Source: a bacterium
Lineage (GTDB): Bacteria; SZUA-79; Acidulodesulfobacterales; Acidulodesulfobacteraceae
Length of the DNA: 14,760 bases
Reading direction: 5' to 3'
Assembly: GCA_021806125.1 (NCBI GenBank)
Contig: JAJZYC010000020.1
Span: 1-14,760, forward strand
Shown: piece by piece, positions 6,085 to 13,742 of the stretch
Numbering within the stretch: the stretch's first letter is position 1
How the letters are laid out: every line of letters starts with the position of its first letter
Made by a program: the position numbers and the translations under genes
The notes under the pieces: generated by a model
The model's input: the letters and a program-made list of their open reading frames with translations, nothing else
Databases searched by the model: none
What the model was told of the DNA's origin: nothing

Positions 6085-8388
6085 TTAAAAACCTTTATAT
6101 GGATTTGGTCCAAGCGATTTAATTTTATTGACGAAATCTTCCACTATTTCCGGCAGTTTCATATAGTCGGTAAATTCAAGCTGAATCTGCCTTACTCTTT
6201 CTTCCTCCAGGACAAGTCTCGTCAATGTTTCCTTAAGATTTCCCATTCTGTATGATGCAAGCTCCGAACCTTTTATAAAATGGCACTGATAGTCGTCGCC
6301 GAATTTACATCCTAAAAGGAGTATGCCGTCTATACCTTTGGAAAGAGCATCGGCGTACCAGACATTATTGATTGAGCCCAAGCATCTTACCGGTACAACC
6401 CTAATATTCGAAGATAAATTTATTTTATTCATGCCCAATATATCAAGCGCGGGATAAGCGTCGTTTTCGCATGCAAAAACAAGAATCCTGTAATTCTCGT
6501 CTGTAGGGTCTTCGGGAATATAAAGGCTTTTTATCATCGAAGCGACGATATCCGGAGAATAGTTTTTAAAAGATATAATCCTAACAGGACATGCGCCCAT
6601 ACAGACTCCACATCTCCTGCACCTCTCCGGGTTATATTTAGGCGTGCCTTTTTCATCTTCGTCTATGGCGCCGAAAGGACACTCCTCGGTACATCTTTTA
6701 CACTGCGTACACCTTGGAAGGTCGAAAAAAGGATAGGTCATATCGTTCGAGCGCGGATGCACAGCTTTACCCTTAGAAGTCTGCTCTACGCACTGTATAG
6801 CTTTTAAAACTGCTCCTTTTGCATCGTCCACCGAAAAAACGGTATCCATGGGCATTCTTACGGAGCCCGCCGGATATATTCCCGTTCTTCTCGATTCGTA
6901 AGGAAAGCATATAAAATTAGAATCCGGGAATCCGTATGCAAGGTCGGGCATTTCTTTACCCTGTCTGTAAGTAAGATTTAATAATCCGCTTTTAGCAACC
7001 TGCGCGGTGGAAACCGGTACCGAAGGAGGGCAGGATGCTCCGCTTGCCGACGGCGCATTTCCGACCGTCAAATTTACATTCTGGCCATATTCGATTTCTC
7101 CTGAATTTGGAACCATTCCGGAAGCAAGCACAAGCATTTCTACGTTTAAATCTATATCACCTCCGAAGAGGGTATCCATTACTTTTACGCCTATTTCATT
7201 GTTGCCTTTATCGTAAGAAATATCGGAAACTGCTCCTTTAACCATGTAAATTCCTTCGTCGTCCTGCATTTTTCTGTAAAAATTTTCATATTCGCCGGGC
7301 GTCCTTATGTCTTTATATATTATATAAACATTTGCGTCCGGATTATTTTTTCTTATCAATGCCGCTTCTTTAAGAGAAGACATACAGCAAACCGTCGAGC
7401 AGTATGGCAGATGATTTTCGTCTCTTGAACCGGCGCACTGAATAAATGCGATAGATTTTACCGCCGAACCATTAGATTTTCTTTTTACCGTAAAACTTTC
7501 GGATTTACCGTTCTCTGAAAGTTCCGAATATAATTCTTCAAGTTCGACGTTCGTTAATATGTCCGGCGTCAAGCCGTATCCTAAATAATCCAGTTTTTTT
7601 GCTTCGTAAGGCTTCCATCCGGTAGCCGCTACGATAGAACCGACAGTTTCATTTACAACTTCAGCCGCATTATCTTTGTCGGAAGGCTCTATCTCGACGT
7701 TAAACTTTCCGGGAGCTCCCGATACTGACTTTATTTTTGAATTTTTATAAATTTTAATTTTTTTAGAACTTTCCACCTCTTTTATAAGTTCGTCCAAACC
7801 TTCTTTTATCCAGATATTCTTTTCGAAAGGCGGTTTTGTTTCCCATTTTTTATATTTTGAATACGGGAAGCCGCCGAGATTAGATTTTTTTTCGACCAGA
7901 ACGACTTCGTAACCTGCTTTCGCCGAATTTATCGCGGCATTGAGCCCTGTTATTCCGCCTCCAACTACAAGAACGGTTTTGTTTAAATCCTGAATAAGCG
8001 GTTCTGGAAACGCAGCTTTTTTAGCCTTAGAAGCGCCCATATTTATATAATCTTCGGCAAGAAGCTGGGTATTGTTGTCGTTCGGAGGGCTTATCCAAAT
8101 TACATGCTCCCTAAGATTGACTCTTTCAGTGTGTATAGTAAGAGGGTCAAAATTGAAAACATCTTGTTTCGCACGCATTGAACATGCGGCTATAGTTAAT
8201 TTATTTATCTTTTTTTCGGCAATATCGTTTTTTATGAGATTTACGCCTTCCGTCCCGCAAAGAAATTCATGGCTTGTGCATACTACAGGTTTATTGGAAT
8301 CTTTTGCCGTATTGACTAATCTTTCAATATTAAGGCTTTTCCCTATATCGCAACCGGAACATATATAAATCCCTAAATTATTATCCAT
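6085..8388 (-). CDS. qmoB: QmoB, HdrA/MvhD-like flavoprotein subunit
   Basis: A 767-residue soluble subunit of the Qmo complex. After an N-terminal region with CSGCDIG (10-16), an FAD-binding GGGITG (143-148) begins the HdrA-like part; FIQCAGSRDENHLPYC (315-330) and CC (334-335) are shared with QmoA. Two ferredoxin motifs, C560/563/566/570 and C590/593/596/600, bind two 4Fe-4S clusters. The C-terminal MvhD-like domain (about 632-767) has VRCLGSI and GCKFGDDYQCHF (692-704), the latter highly characteristic of QmoB. The start is ATG with GAGGAG in good position. It follows qmoA by 47 bases. Odd: residues about 430-466 form an A/S/G/P-rich stretch that I do not recall from Desulfovibrio QmoB. 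A generic HdrA is unlikely given the order A-B-C next to apr. Confidence 0.94.
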   Translation of the reverse strand: MDNNLGIYICSGCDIGKSLNIERLVNTAKDSNKPVVCTSHEFLCGTEGVNLIKNDIAEKKINKLTIAACSMRAKQDVFNFDPLTIHTERVNLREHVIWISPPNDNNTQLLAEDYINMGASKAKKAAFPEPLIQDLNKTVLVVGGGITGLNAAINSAKAGYEVVLVEKKSNLGGFPYSKYKKWETKPPFEKNIWIKEGLDELIKEVESSKKIKIYKNSKIKSVSGAPGKFNVEIEPSDKDNAAEVVNETVGSIVAATGWKPYEAKKLDYLGYGLTPDILTNVELEELYSELSENGKSESFTVKRKSNGSAVKSIAFIQCAGSRDENHLPYCSTVCCMSSLKEAALIRKNNPDANVYIIYKDIRTPGEYENFYRKMQDDEGIYMVKGAVSDISYDKGNNEIGVKVMDTLFGGDIDLNVEMLVLASGMVPNSGEIEYGQNVNLTVGNAPSASGASCPPSVPVSTAQVAKSGLLNLTYRQGKEMPDLAYGFPDSNFICFPYESRRTGIYPAGSVRMPMDTVFSVDDAKGAVLKAIQCVEQTSKGKAVHPRSNDMTYPFFDLPRCTQCKRCTEECPFGAIDEDEKGTPKYNPERCRRCGVCMGACPVRIISFKNYSPDIVASMIKSLYIPEDPTDENYRILVFACENDAYPALDILGMNKINLSSNIRVVPVRCLGSINNVWYADALSKGIDGILLLGCKFGDDYQCHFIKGSELASYRMGNLKETLTRLVLEEERVRQIQLEFTDYMKLPEIVEDFVNKIKSLGPNPYKGF

Positions 8389-8435
8389 TTTAACTCCTCA
8401 TCAAATATATCTTTTTTTCTGTATTTTGAACTTTT

Positions 8436-9734
8436 TTATATTTTTGCGTTATGCTGAATCACCGAAAGTGCCGCGGATGTAGCCGATTGACCGGACATAT
8501 AAACATCTAAAGGAAACTTTGCTACCCCGGCTGAAAATATTCCTTCTTCATAGTTCTCGTTAAATATAAATCCGTTTTCGTCTATATCTATTTTTATATC
8601 GCCGTCAATTTTAATTTGTTTTAAATCATCCTTAATATTTGGATACATACCGGCGGCCAGAACTACCATTTCAGCCCTGAATTTGTTCTTTTTGCCGGAA
8701 AGCATGTCTTCAACGTCTAACAGCAAGTCGCCGGTAACATGGTCTTCGGATATTTTTCCAACGACACCTTTGTTAAATTTAATATTTTTATCGATTTGCG
8801 CTTTATTTAGGAAATTCTCGTATCTTCCGGGAGTTCTTAAATCAATATAGAAAATAGTAGGGGAAGAGTCGGGGGTTTTATCCCTCAAATAAAGAGCCTG
8901 TTTTAAAGATGCCATACAGCATATCGCCGAACAGTACGGAAGATGGTTTTCGTTTCTGGAGCCTGCACACTGTATAAATGCAACGTTAGTTACTTCCTTA
9001 TTATCGGACGGCCTCAAAATTTTGCCGCCTGTAGGACCGTTATCTGCGGCAAGCCTTTCCATCATTACATTAGTGATAACGTTTTTAAATTTTCCAAAAC
9101 CTAAGTTTTCTAATTTTTCTACATTATAAGGCTTCCAGCCGGTCGCAAAAATAATATCCGAAACCTTCAGCTCTATTATGTTTTCTTTGGCATTAAGATT
9201 GATTGCGTCATATTTGCAAGCTTCTTCGCACTTTTTGCATGACGAAAACTTGCAGTAATTATCGTCTACCGAATATTTTAATGGAAATGTAGATATAGCC
9301 GGCATATATATGGCTTTAGTCTTATCCATACCATAGTTGAAATCGTTAGGCCTATCCTCCGGACAGACCTTTGCGCATTCGCCGCAAACAGTGCAATTAT
9401 CATTTATATATTGGGGCTTTTGGCGAATTTTAACTCTATATCCCGTTTCGTCTTTTTCCTTATTTATTTCTTCTACTGCCGACGAAACTAAAAAATTTAT
9501 ATTGTTATCGGCGGAAGACTTTATCCTCTTTGTATTTATTTCGAATCCGCAAAACGGCGGACACAGCTTTGGAAAATACTTATACATCTGGAGAACTCTG
9601 CCGCCTATATACGATTTTTTTTCTATTATATATACTTTTTTATTGACGGCTTCCGTAATTTCAAGCGCGGCCGAAACGCCGCTATGACCTCCGCCTATTA
9701 TTAATACGGGATTTTCATTCTTTAACTCGCTCAA
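8436..9734 (-). CDS. qmoA: QmoA, HdrA-like FAD subunit
   Basis: A 432-residue flavoprotein related to the flavin part of HdrA. GGGHSG (14-19) is the FAD dinucleotide-binding loop, followed by GGRVLQMYKYFPKLCPPFCG (44-63), a stretch typical of QmoA. CTVCGECAKVC (114-124) is a 4Fe-4S motif. A second set, C161, C166, C169 and C173 (ending EACKYDAI), could hold another cluster. FATGWKPY and FIQCAGSRNENHLPYC are shared with QmoB. QmoA is thought to contact AprBA and pass it electrons. There is no in-frame ATG near the 5' end; TTG at 9734 has GGAG eight bases upstream and is the start chosen. It lies downstream of aprA across a hairpin that may reduce read-through. Confidence 0.93.
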   Translation of the reverse strand: MSELKNENPVLIIGGGHSGVSAALEITEAVNKKVYIIEKKSYIGGRVLQMYKYFPKLCPPFCGFEINTKRIKSSADNNINFLVSSAVEEINKEKDETGYRVKIRQKPQYINDNCTVCGECAKVCPEDRPNDFNYGMDKTKAIYMPAISTFPLKYSVDDNYCKFSSCKKCEEACKYDAINLNAKENIIELKVSDIIFATGWKPYNVEKLENLGFGKFKNVITNVMMERLAADNGPTGGKILRPSDNKEVTNVAFIQCAGSRNENHLPYCSAICCMASLKQALYLRDKTPDSSPTIFYIDLRTPGRYENFLNKAQIDKNIKFNKGVVGKISEDHVTGDLLLDVEDMLSGKKNKFRAEMVVLAAGMYPNIKDDLKQIKIDGDIKIDIDENGFIFNENYEEGIFSAGVAKFPLDVYMSGQSATSAALSVIQHNAKI

Positions 9735-9814
9735 CTTTAAATCTCCATTGCTAAGTTTTTAATTAATATAAAATAAGACGAATATTGCGACTAACTATTA
9801 TTAAATAATTAAAA

Positions 9815-9838
9815 CCCTCCTCAATAAAATGAGGAGGG
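9815..9838 (-). terminator. Intrinsic terminator-like hairpin between aprA and qmoA
   Basis: On the minus strand CCCTCCTCA, loop TTTTAT and TGAGGAGGG form a perfect 9-bp GC-rich stem followed by TTTTAATTATTT. It starts 46 bases after the aprA stop and ends about 80 bases before the qmoA start. It would separate or attenuate expression of qmoABC relative to sat-aprBA, or act as a 3' stabilising stem. The right arm looks like a ribosome binding site, but no start codon or ORF follows closely, so a leader peptide is not supported. Confidence 0.75.
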
Positions 9839-9884
9839 AAAGATACATAATTTTTATTGATTATTGCAGATAAACCTTTAATCT

Positions 9885-11810
9885 TTAATTCTTCGGAACT
9901 ATTTCGATATACGGCTTCTTGAATAATTCCGGCTGACCGGTTGCCTTATTCAGTTTTGAATTAACGAATAACTTCCAGTTCTGTTCGTCAAGATTCGGAT
10001 GGTCGGTTCTGTAATAGAAACCGGGGTATCTTGTTTCTTCCCTGAACAATACGTGCCTTAAATGGAGTTCTCCGACTATCGACCTGTGGTAATTTTCCCA
10101 TGCCCTCATAAGCTCGTGCAGGTTTGCCGCAGCAAGTTTCGGAGCATCGTCTTTTAATCTGTTTAAAAGGTCTAATCCTCTTAAAAGACTGGCTTCGCTT
10201 GTCCTGTAGAACGTAGATGTTCCGGCAACGTATTCATCCATAAGCTTATTTAATCTAAATAAATAAAGTCTCGGTCTGATATAGTTCGGGTTTACATTCG
10301 GTTCTGTCGAATAATCTTTAAATTTCTCGAATGTAATCATAGGTCCGTATACTTTTTCGGCAAGGGTTTTATTGTCAGTATGGACCGTAGGCGTATAGCC
10401 GGAGTCGTCCAATACAAACCTTACGGCAGATTTTGCCGCAATTCTTCCCTCGACGTATGAACCGGAAGAGAATTTATGGCCGGACGCTCCAACGCCGTCT
10501 CCGCCCGTGAAAAGACCGTTTACGGTCGTCATGCGATTATAACCCCACTGATATTCTTTTGGAGCTATATCTTCAGGACCTGAAACCCACATTCCGCATG
10601 CTCCCGAATGAGAACCTAAGAAATAAGGTTCGGTAGGCATAACTTCGGAGTTTGTTTCTCCCGGATCTATATCCATAGCCGCCCATAATCCAGCCTGCGC
10701 AACGGTCATGTCAAGGAAATCTTCCCAAGCGTCGGCTTCTAGCGATTTCTTCCTCTTTTCAGGAAGGGTTTCGAAAAGCGTTTTCATAGCGCCGGACGTA
10801 TTCATATAGAAAGGTCCGTTTCCTTCCATCCAGTCTTTAAGCATAACGTGGTTCCATAGGCACGTCGCAGGAACCTTTGCAAGTCCGTAAGGGGCATAAT
10901 CTTTCAACATATGTCCCCATTTCTGCATATAATCCTCTCCGTGGGCATTGATAACTCTTGATTTAAAGAGCGTGAACCATGCTCCTACCGGACCATAGCC
11001 GTCTTTAAATCTGTTTGGAACGAATCTGTTTTCCATGGTGGTCATTTCCGCTCCGGCTTGATAGCCCATAGCGTAAGTAGAACCGGCATTCCATATGGCA
11101 TACCATGTTCTTCCCATGCCTTCCGCCTGAGACCTCGGCCTGAAAACGTTGACTGTTCCTCCGCAAGCCATAATTACGGCTTTAGCTTTAAATATATAAA
11201 TCTTGGCTTCTCTTAAGCTGAAACCTATTGCACCGGCAACCCTGTTTTCATGCTTTTCGTCCATAAGTAGCTCTGTTATAAATACTCTTTCTAATATGTT
11301 TTCTTCGCCGAGAGCTTTTCTTGCGGCTTCCGCAACTAATACCTTATAAGATTCTCCGTGAATCATTATCTGCCATCTGCCCGCCCTGAGGGGTCTAGCT
11401 CCTTCGGCAATAGACCTGGTATCTTCTTCGTCTTCTTTGAATATCGGGAGACCGAATTTTTCAAAAAGCTGGACGGTTGAATCCACGTGTCTGCCTGTAT
11501 CGTAAATAAGGTCTTCCCTTACTATGCCCATAAGGTCGTTTGCGACGTGTTTTACGTAATCTTCCGGTGTATTATCTCCCAAATAAGTATTAATAGCGGA
11601 TAATCCCATAGCTACGGCGCCGCTTCTTTCGATTGAAGCTTTTTCCGCCATCGTTATCTTCATATCTTTAGGCGCCCATTTTTTTATTTCGAATGCGGCT
11701 CCGCATCCCACCATACCGCCGCCGACGATTAATATGTCGGTACTAATTTCTTCTATAGTATAGTTGTTTAAAACGTCGGTACTTGTCATTGAACCTTTCA
11801 TTTCAGCCAT
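9885..11810 (-). CDS. aprA: Adenylylsulfate (APS) reductase alpha subunit
   Basis: A 641-residue FAD-containing catalytic subunit that interconverts APS and sulfite plus AMP in the cytoplasm. The FAD loop is DILIVGGGMVGCGAA (25-39) with ERSGAVAMG following. Conserved active-site stretches are EGARPLRAGRW (136-146), GRTWYAIWNAG (233-243), PNRFKDGYGPVGAWF (265-279) and HSGACGMWVSGPED (401-414). They contain the Glu, Trp, Arg and His corresponding to the substrate-site residues described for the Archaeoglobus fulgidus enzyme (E141, W234, R265, H398). Length is normal for AprA. The start is ATG 11810 with GAGG about ten bases upstream; ATG three codons in is an alternative. It lies downstream of aprB, as usual, but a hairpin sits in the 73-base gap. 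qmoABC downstream supplies the electron partner. Confidence 0.97.
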   Translation of the reverse strand: MAEMKGSMTSTDVLNNYTIEEISTDILIVGGGMVGCGAAFEIKKWAPKDMKITMAEKASIERSGAVAMGLSAINTYLGDNTPEDYVKHVANDLMGIVREDLIYDTGRHVDSTVQLFEKFGLPIFKEDEEDTRSIAEGARPLRAGRWQIMIHGESYKVLVAEAARKALGEENILERVFITELLMDEKHENRVAGAIGFSLREAKIYIFKAKAVIMACGGTVNVFRPRSQAEGMGRTWYAIWNAGSTYAMGYQAGAEMTTMENRFVPNRFKDGYGPVGAWFTLFKSRVINAHGEDYMQKWGHMLKDYAPYGLAKVPATCLWNHVMLKDWMEGNGPFYMNTSGAMKTLFETLPEKRKKSLEADAWEDFLDMTVAQAGLWAAMDIDPGETNSEVMPTEPYFLGSHSGACGMWVSGPEDIAPKEYQWGYNRMTTVNGLFTGGDGVGASGHKFSSGSYVEGRIAAKSAVRFVLDDSGYTPTVHTDNKTLAEKVYGPMITFEKFKDYSTEPNVNPNYIRPRLYLFRLNKLMDEYVAGTSTFYRTSEASLLRGLDLLNRLKDDAPKLAAANLHELMRAWENYHRSIVGELHLRHVLFREETRYPGFYYRTDHPNLDEQNWKLFVNSKLNKATGQPELFKKPYIEIVPKN

Positions 11811-11857
11811 AACAATTTATCCTCGCAATTTATAAATTATTTTAATTAAATAAAAAT

Positions 11858-11878
11858 AAAAACGCTGCCAGCGTTTTT
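11858..11878 (-). terminator. Hairpin with U-rich tail between aprB and aprA
   Basis: AAAAACGCT/AGCGTTTTT form a 9-bp stem around a 3-nt loop. Read on the minus strand it begins six bases after the aprB stop and continues TTTTTATTTTTATTT, the shape of an intrinsic terminator. It lies between two genes whose products form one heterodimer, so full termination is unlikely; partial attenuation, an RNA-processing site or a 3' stabiliser are alternatives. Confidence 0.65.
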
Positions 11879-11883
11879 ATCGC

Positions 11884-12318
11884 TTATTTCTTCGGAGCAG
11901 TAAGTTCTATCCCAGTTTCATCGCATAAGCGTTCGTCTTTTAAATTCCCCTGATTGACTTCGGCAATCCCCTGATAAGGGTCGATACCGCCTTCGGGAGT
12001 AGTCCTTATAGGAAACTTAAACCTTTTAATTTTTCCGTTTCTGAATTTGACCGTCCACATAATCGAATCCGAACCGCGCATAGGAATAACCGAAGAACCT
12101 AAAGGAGCAAAATCCTGATATGCTCTCACTTCTATGGCAGACTGAGGACAAATTTTAACACAGCTGTAACATTCCCAGCACTGGTCCGGCTCCTGGTTGT
12201 AAGCCTTCATAATGTCCTTGTTAAGAACCATGAGGTCGTTAGGACAGATATACTGACATGCAGTCTTATCCCTTCCTTTACAACCGTCGCATTTTTCCGT
12301 AATCACAAAACTTGGCAT
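11884..12318 (-). CDS. aprB: APS reductase beta subunit, iron-sulfur protein
   Basis: A 144-residue ferredoxin-like subunit that passes electrons to the AprA flavin. Cluster ligands are C10, C13, C21, C25 (CDGCKGRDKTACQYIC) and C47, C50, C53, C57 (CWECYSCVKIC), giving two 4Fe-4S clusters; the spacing between C13 and C21 is the insertion typical of AprB. The C-terminal part, including RGSDSIMWTVKFRNGKIKRF and FPIRTTPEG, is the beta-sheet and tail that wraps around AprA. The start is taken as the ATG at 12318 (MPSFV, the usual AprB opening) because GGAGGT lies about seven bases upstream; an ATG two codons earlier sits directly on that site. It follows sat by about 100 bases. Confidence 0.96.
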   Translation of the reverse strand: MPSFVITEKCDGCKGRDKTACQYICPNDLMVLNKDIMKAYNQEPDQCWECYSCVKICPQSAIEVRAYQDFAPLGSSVIPMRGSDSIMWTVKFRNGKIKRFKFPIRTTPEGGIDPYQGIAEVNQGNLKDERLCDETGIELTAPKK

Positions 12319-12362
12319 TTTCATACCTCCTCATTAATATATTATTTTTATATATAAAAAGA

Positions 12363-12394
12363 TATATTATCCGCATCTTAAGCGAAATAATATA
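12363..12394 (-). terminator. AT-rich hairpin between sat and aprB
   Basis: TATATTAT (12363-12370) pairs with ATAATATA (12387-12394), and an inner CGC/GCG continues the stem after a small internal loop; the apical loop is seven bases. On the minus strand it is followed by TCTTTTTATAT. It is weaker than the hairpins further down the operon, and the pairing is mostly A-U, so it may be fortuitous. It could act as a weak attenuator or as a 5' leader structure for aprB. Confidence 0.35.
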
Positions 12395-12419
12395 AAATTA
12401 ATCCGGTTTATAACAGAAA

Positions 12420-13643
12420 TTAAATTTCTCCTTTCGCCGCTTTATGGAGTTTAATTTCTACTTTGTCTTCCTTGGCGAGCGAAGCGTAATAGTCTTTTAA
12501 TATAGATAAAACTTCGGGTCTCGAGAAATGGTCGGGGACTTCCTGTCCTTCTGACAACAGTTTTCTTAGCATCGTACCGCTTAGAGTCAGCCTGTTTTCT
12601 TTAGGATGAGGGCATGTTCTGGTGGATGCCATACCATCGCACTTATGGCAGTAAAATGTTAAGTCCATTTTTAAAGGCTTTAATTCAAGAGCGTTTTTTG
12701 GGATTTCGTCGAATATCTTGTGGGCATCGAAAGGCCCGTAATAGTCGCCGACTCCGGCATGATCTCTTCCGACGATAAGATGGGAACAGCCGTAATTCTG
12801 CCTGAAAACGGCATGCAGGAGGGCTTCTCTCGGTCCAGCATATCTCATTTCCATAGGATAACCGGCTTGAACGACCGTATTTTTGACGAAATAGTTATCT
12901 ATTAAAGTATTGATGGCAACGGCCCTTACATTGGCTGGAATATCGCCTGGTTTCAATTTGCCGACTAGCTGGTGTATAAGAACGCCGTCTGTAGTTTCGA
13001 CCGCAACCTTGGCAAGATATTCATGCGAGCGGTGCATAGGATTCCTTGTTTGGAACGCCGCAACGGTGTTCCAACCTTTTTCTTCAAATAATTTTCTGAC
13101 TTCTGCAGGACGCATATATATATCCTTGAACTCTTCAGGATAAGTGCTTTCGCTTAATACCTTTACTTTACCCGCAATATTGACGTCTCCCTGGGCCATA
13201 ACCTTTTGAACTCCGGGATGCTCCATATCGGTCGTTTTAAATATTTTTTGGCACTCATACGCCTTGTCTATGGAATATTTTTCGGATACGGTAATTATTC
13301 CTATAATTTCTGAGGTCTCAAAATCGACAAGCGCAACTTCCTCTCCGATTTTAATTTCGTCCGATAATTCTTTTGTGGCGGAAAGGGTAATCGGTATCGG
13401 CCAGAACGTTCCGTCTGCCATAGTGTAATTATCCACTACACCCTGCCAGTCTTTTTCCCCCATAAATCCTTCCAGTGGAGTAAAAGCTCCTATGCCGAGC
13501 ATTATTAAATCCGATGTTTCCCTTGAAGTCATAGGCAATTTTTTAAGATTTTTTGCCTTTTCTTTTGCATCTTTAAGTTCATTGCCCGACAAAAGCAGAG
13601 GTTTTAATTTTTTTTCTTTACCATGCGGATTTACTAATGCCAT
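12420..13643 (-). CDS. sat: Sulfate adenylyltransferase (ATP sulfurylase), dissimilatory homo-oligomeric type
   Basis: A 407-residue enzyme that makes APS and pyrophosphate from ATP and sulfate, or ATP from APS and pyrophosphate in reverse. FQTRNPMHRSH (197-207) is the nucleotide/sulfate-binding QxRNP with the HxxH-like motif, and GRDHAGVGDYYGPFDA (292-307) is the second substrate loop. C332, C335, C344 and H346 (YCHKC...TCPH) match the zinc-binding site of bacterial and archaeal Sat. There is no C-terminal APS kinase domain, which fits a dissimilatory role. The start is ATG with GGAGGGGG four bases upstream. It is the first of the sat-aprBA-qmoABC-hppA series and lies 99 bases after dsrH. 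The assimilatory CysDN type is excluded by sequence. Confidence 0.97.
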   Translation of the reverse strand: MALVNPHGKEKKLKPLLLSGNELKDAKEKAKNLKKLPMTSRETSDLIMLGIGAFTPLEGFMGEKDWQGVVDNYTMADGTFWPIPITLSATKELSDEIKIGEEVALVDFETSEIIGIITVSEKYSIDKAYECQKIFKTTDMEHPGVQKVMAQGDVNIAGKVKVLSESTYPEEFKDIYMRPAEVRKLFEEKGWNTVAAFQTRNPMHRSHEYLAKVAVETTDGVLIHQLVGKLKPGDIPANVRAVAINTLIDNYFVKNTVVQAGYPMEMRYAGPREALLHAVFRQNYGCSHLIVGRDHAGVGDYYGPFDAHKIFDEIPKNALELKPLKMDLTFYCHKCDGMASTRTCPHPKENRLTLSGTMLRKLLSEGQEVPDHFSRPEVLSILKDYYASLAKEDKVEIKLHKAAKGEI

Positions 13644-13704
13644 ATTGCCCCCTCCAGAATGAATTTAGGATTTTAACATTTTATATTTTTATTTAATTCT
13701 AATA

Positions 13705-13733
13705 TATTTAATATTATTTCTTCAAAATGTCAA
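13705..13733 (-). promoter_or_regulatory. Candidate promoter upstream of sat
   Basis: On the minus strand a perfect -35 hexamer TTGACA (13733-13728) is followed after 17 bases by TAAATA, a poor -10, with TATATT four bases further on. It sits in the 99-base AT-rich gap between dsrH and sat and would give a leader of roughly 50-60 bases. The -35 match is good and the -10 weak; the gap suggests sat can be transcribed separately from dsrEFH. Confidence 0.35.
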
Positions 13734-13742
13734 CAACTATTT

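Noticed and set aside
6069..6113. Longer QmoC start at TTG 6113 overlapping qmoB
   Set aside because: The extra N-terminal residues do not resemble QmoC, no ribosome site precedes it, and TTG 6071 has a strong one.
6991..7241. Plus-strand ORFs opposite the QmoB insert
   Set aside because: Two overlapping frames open here only because the opposite strand is a low-complexity A/S/G/P-coding stretch; no ribosome sites or family features.
9815..9838. SD-like GAGGAGGG in the aprA-qmoA hairpin as a start of a leader peptide or switch
   Set aside because: No start codon lies within normal distance and the following bases (TTTTAATTATTTAATAATAG) run into stops; a terminator stem explains it.
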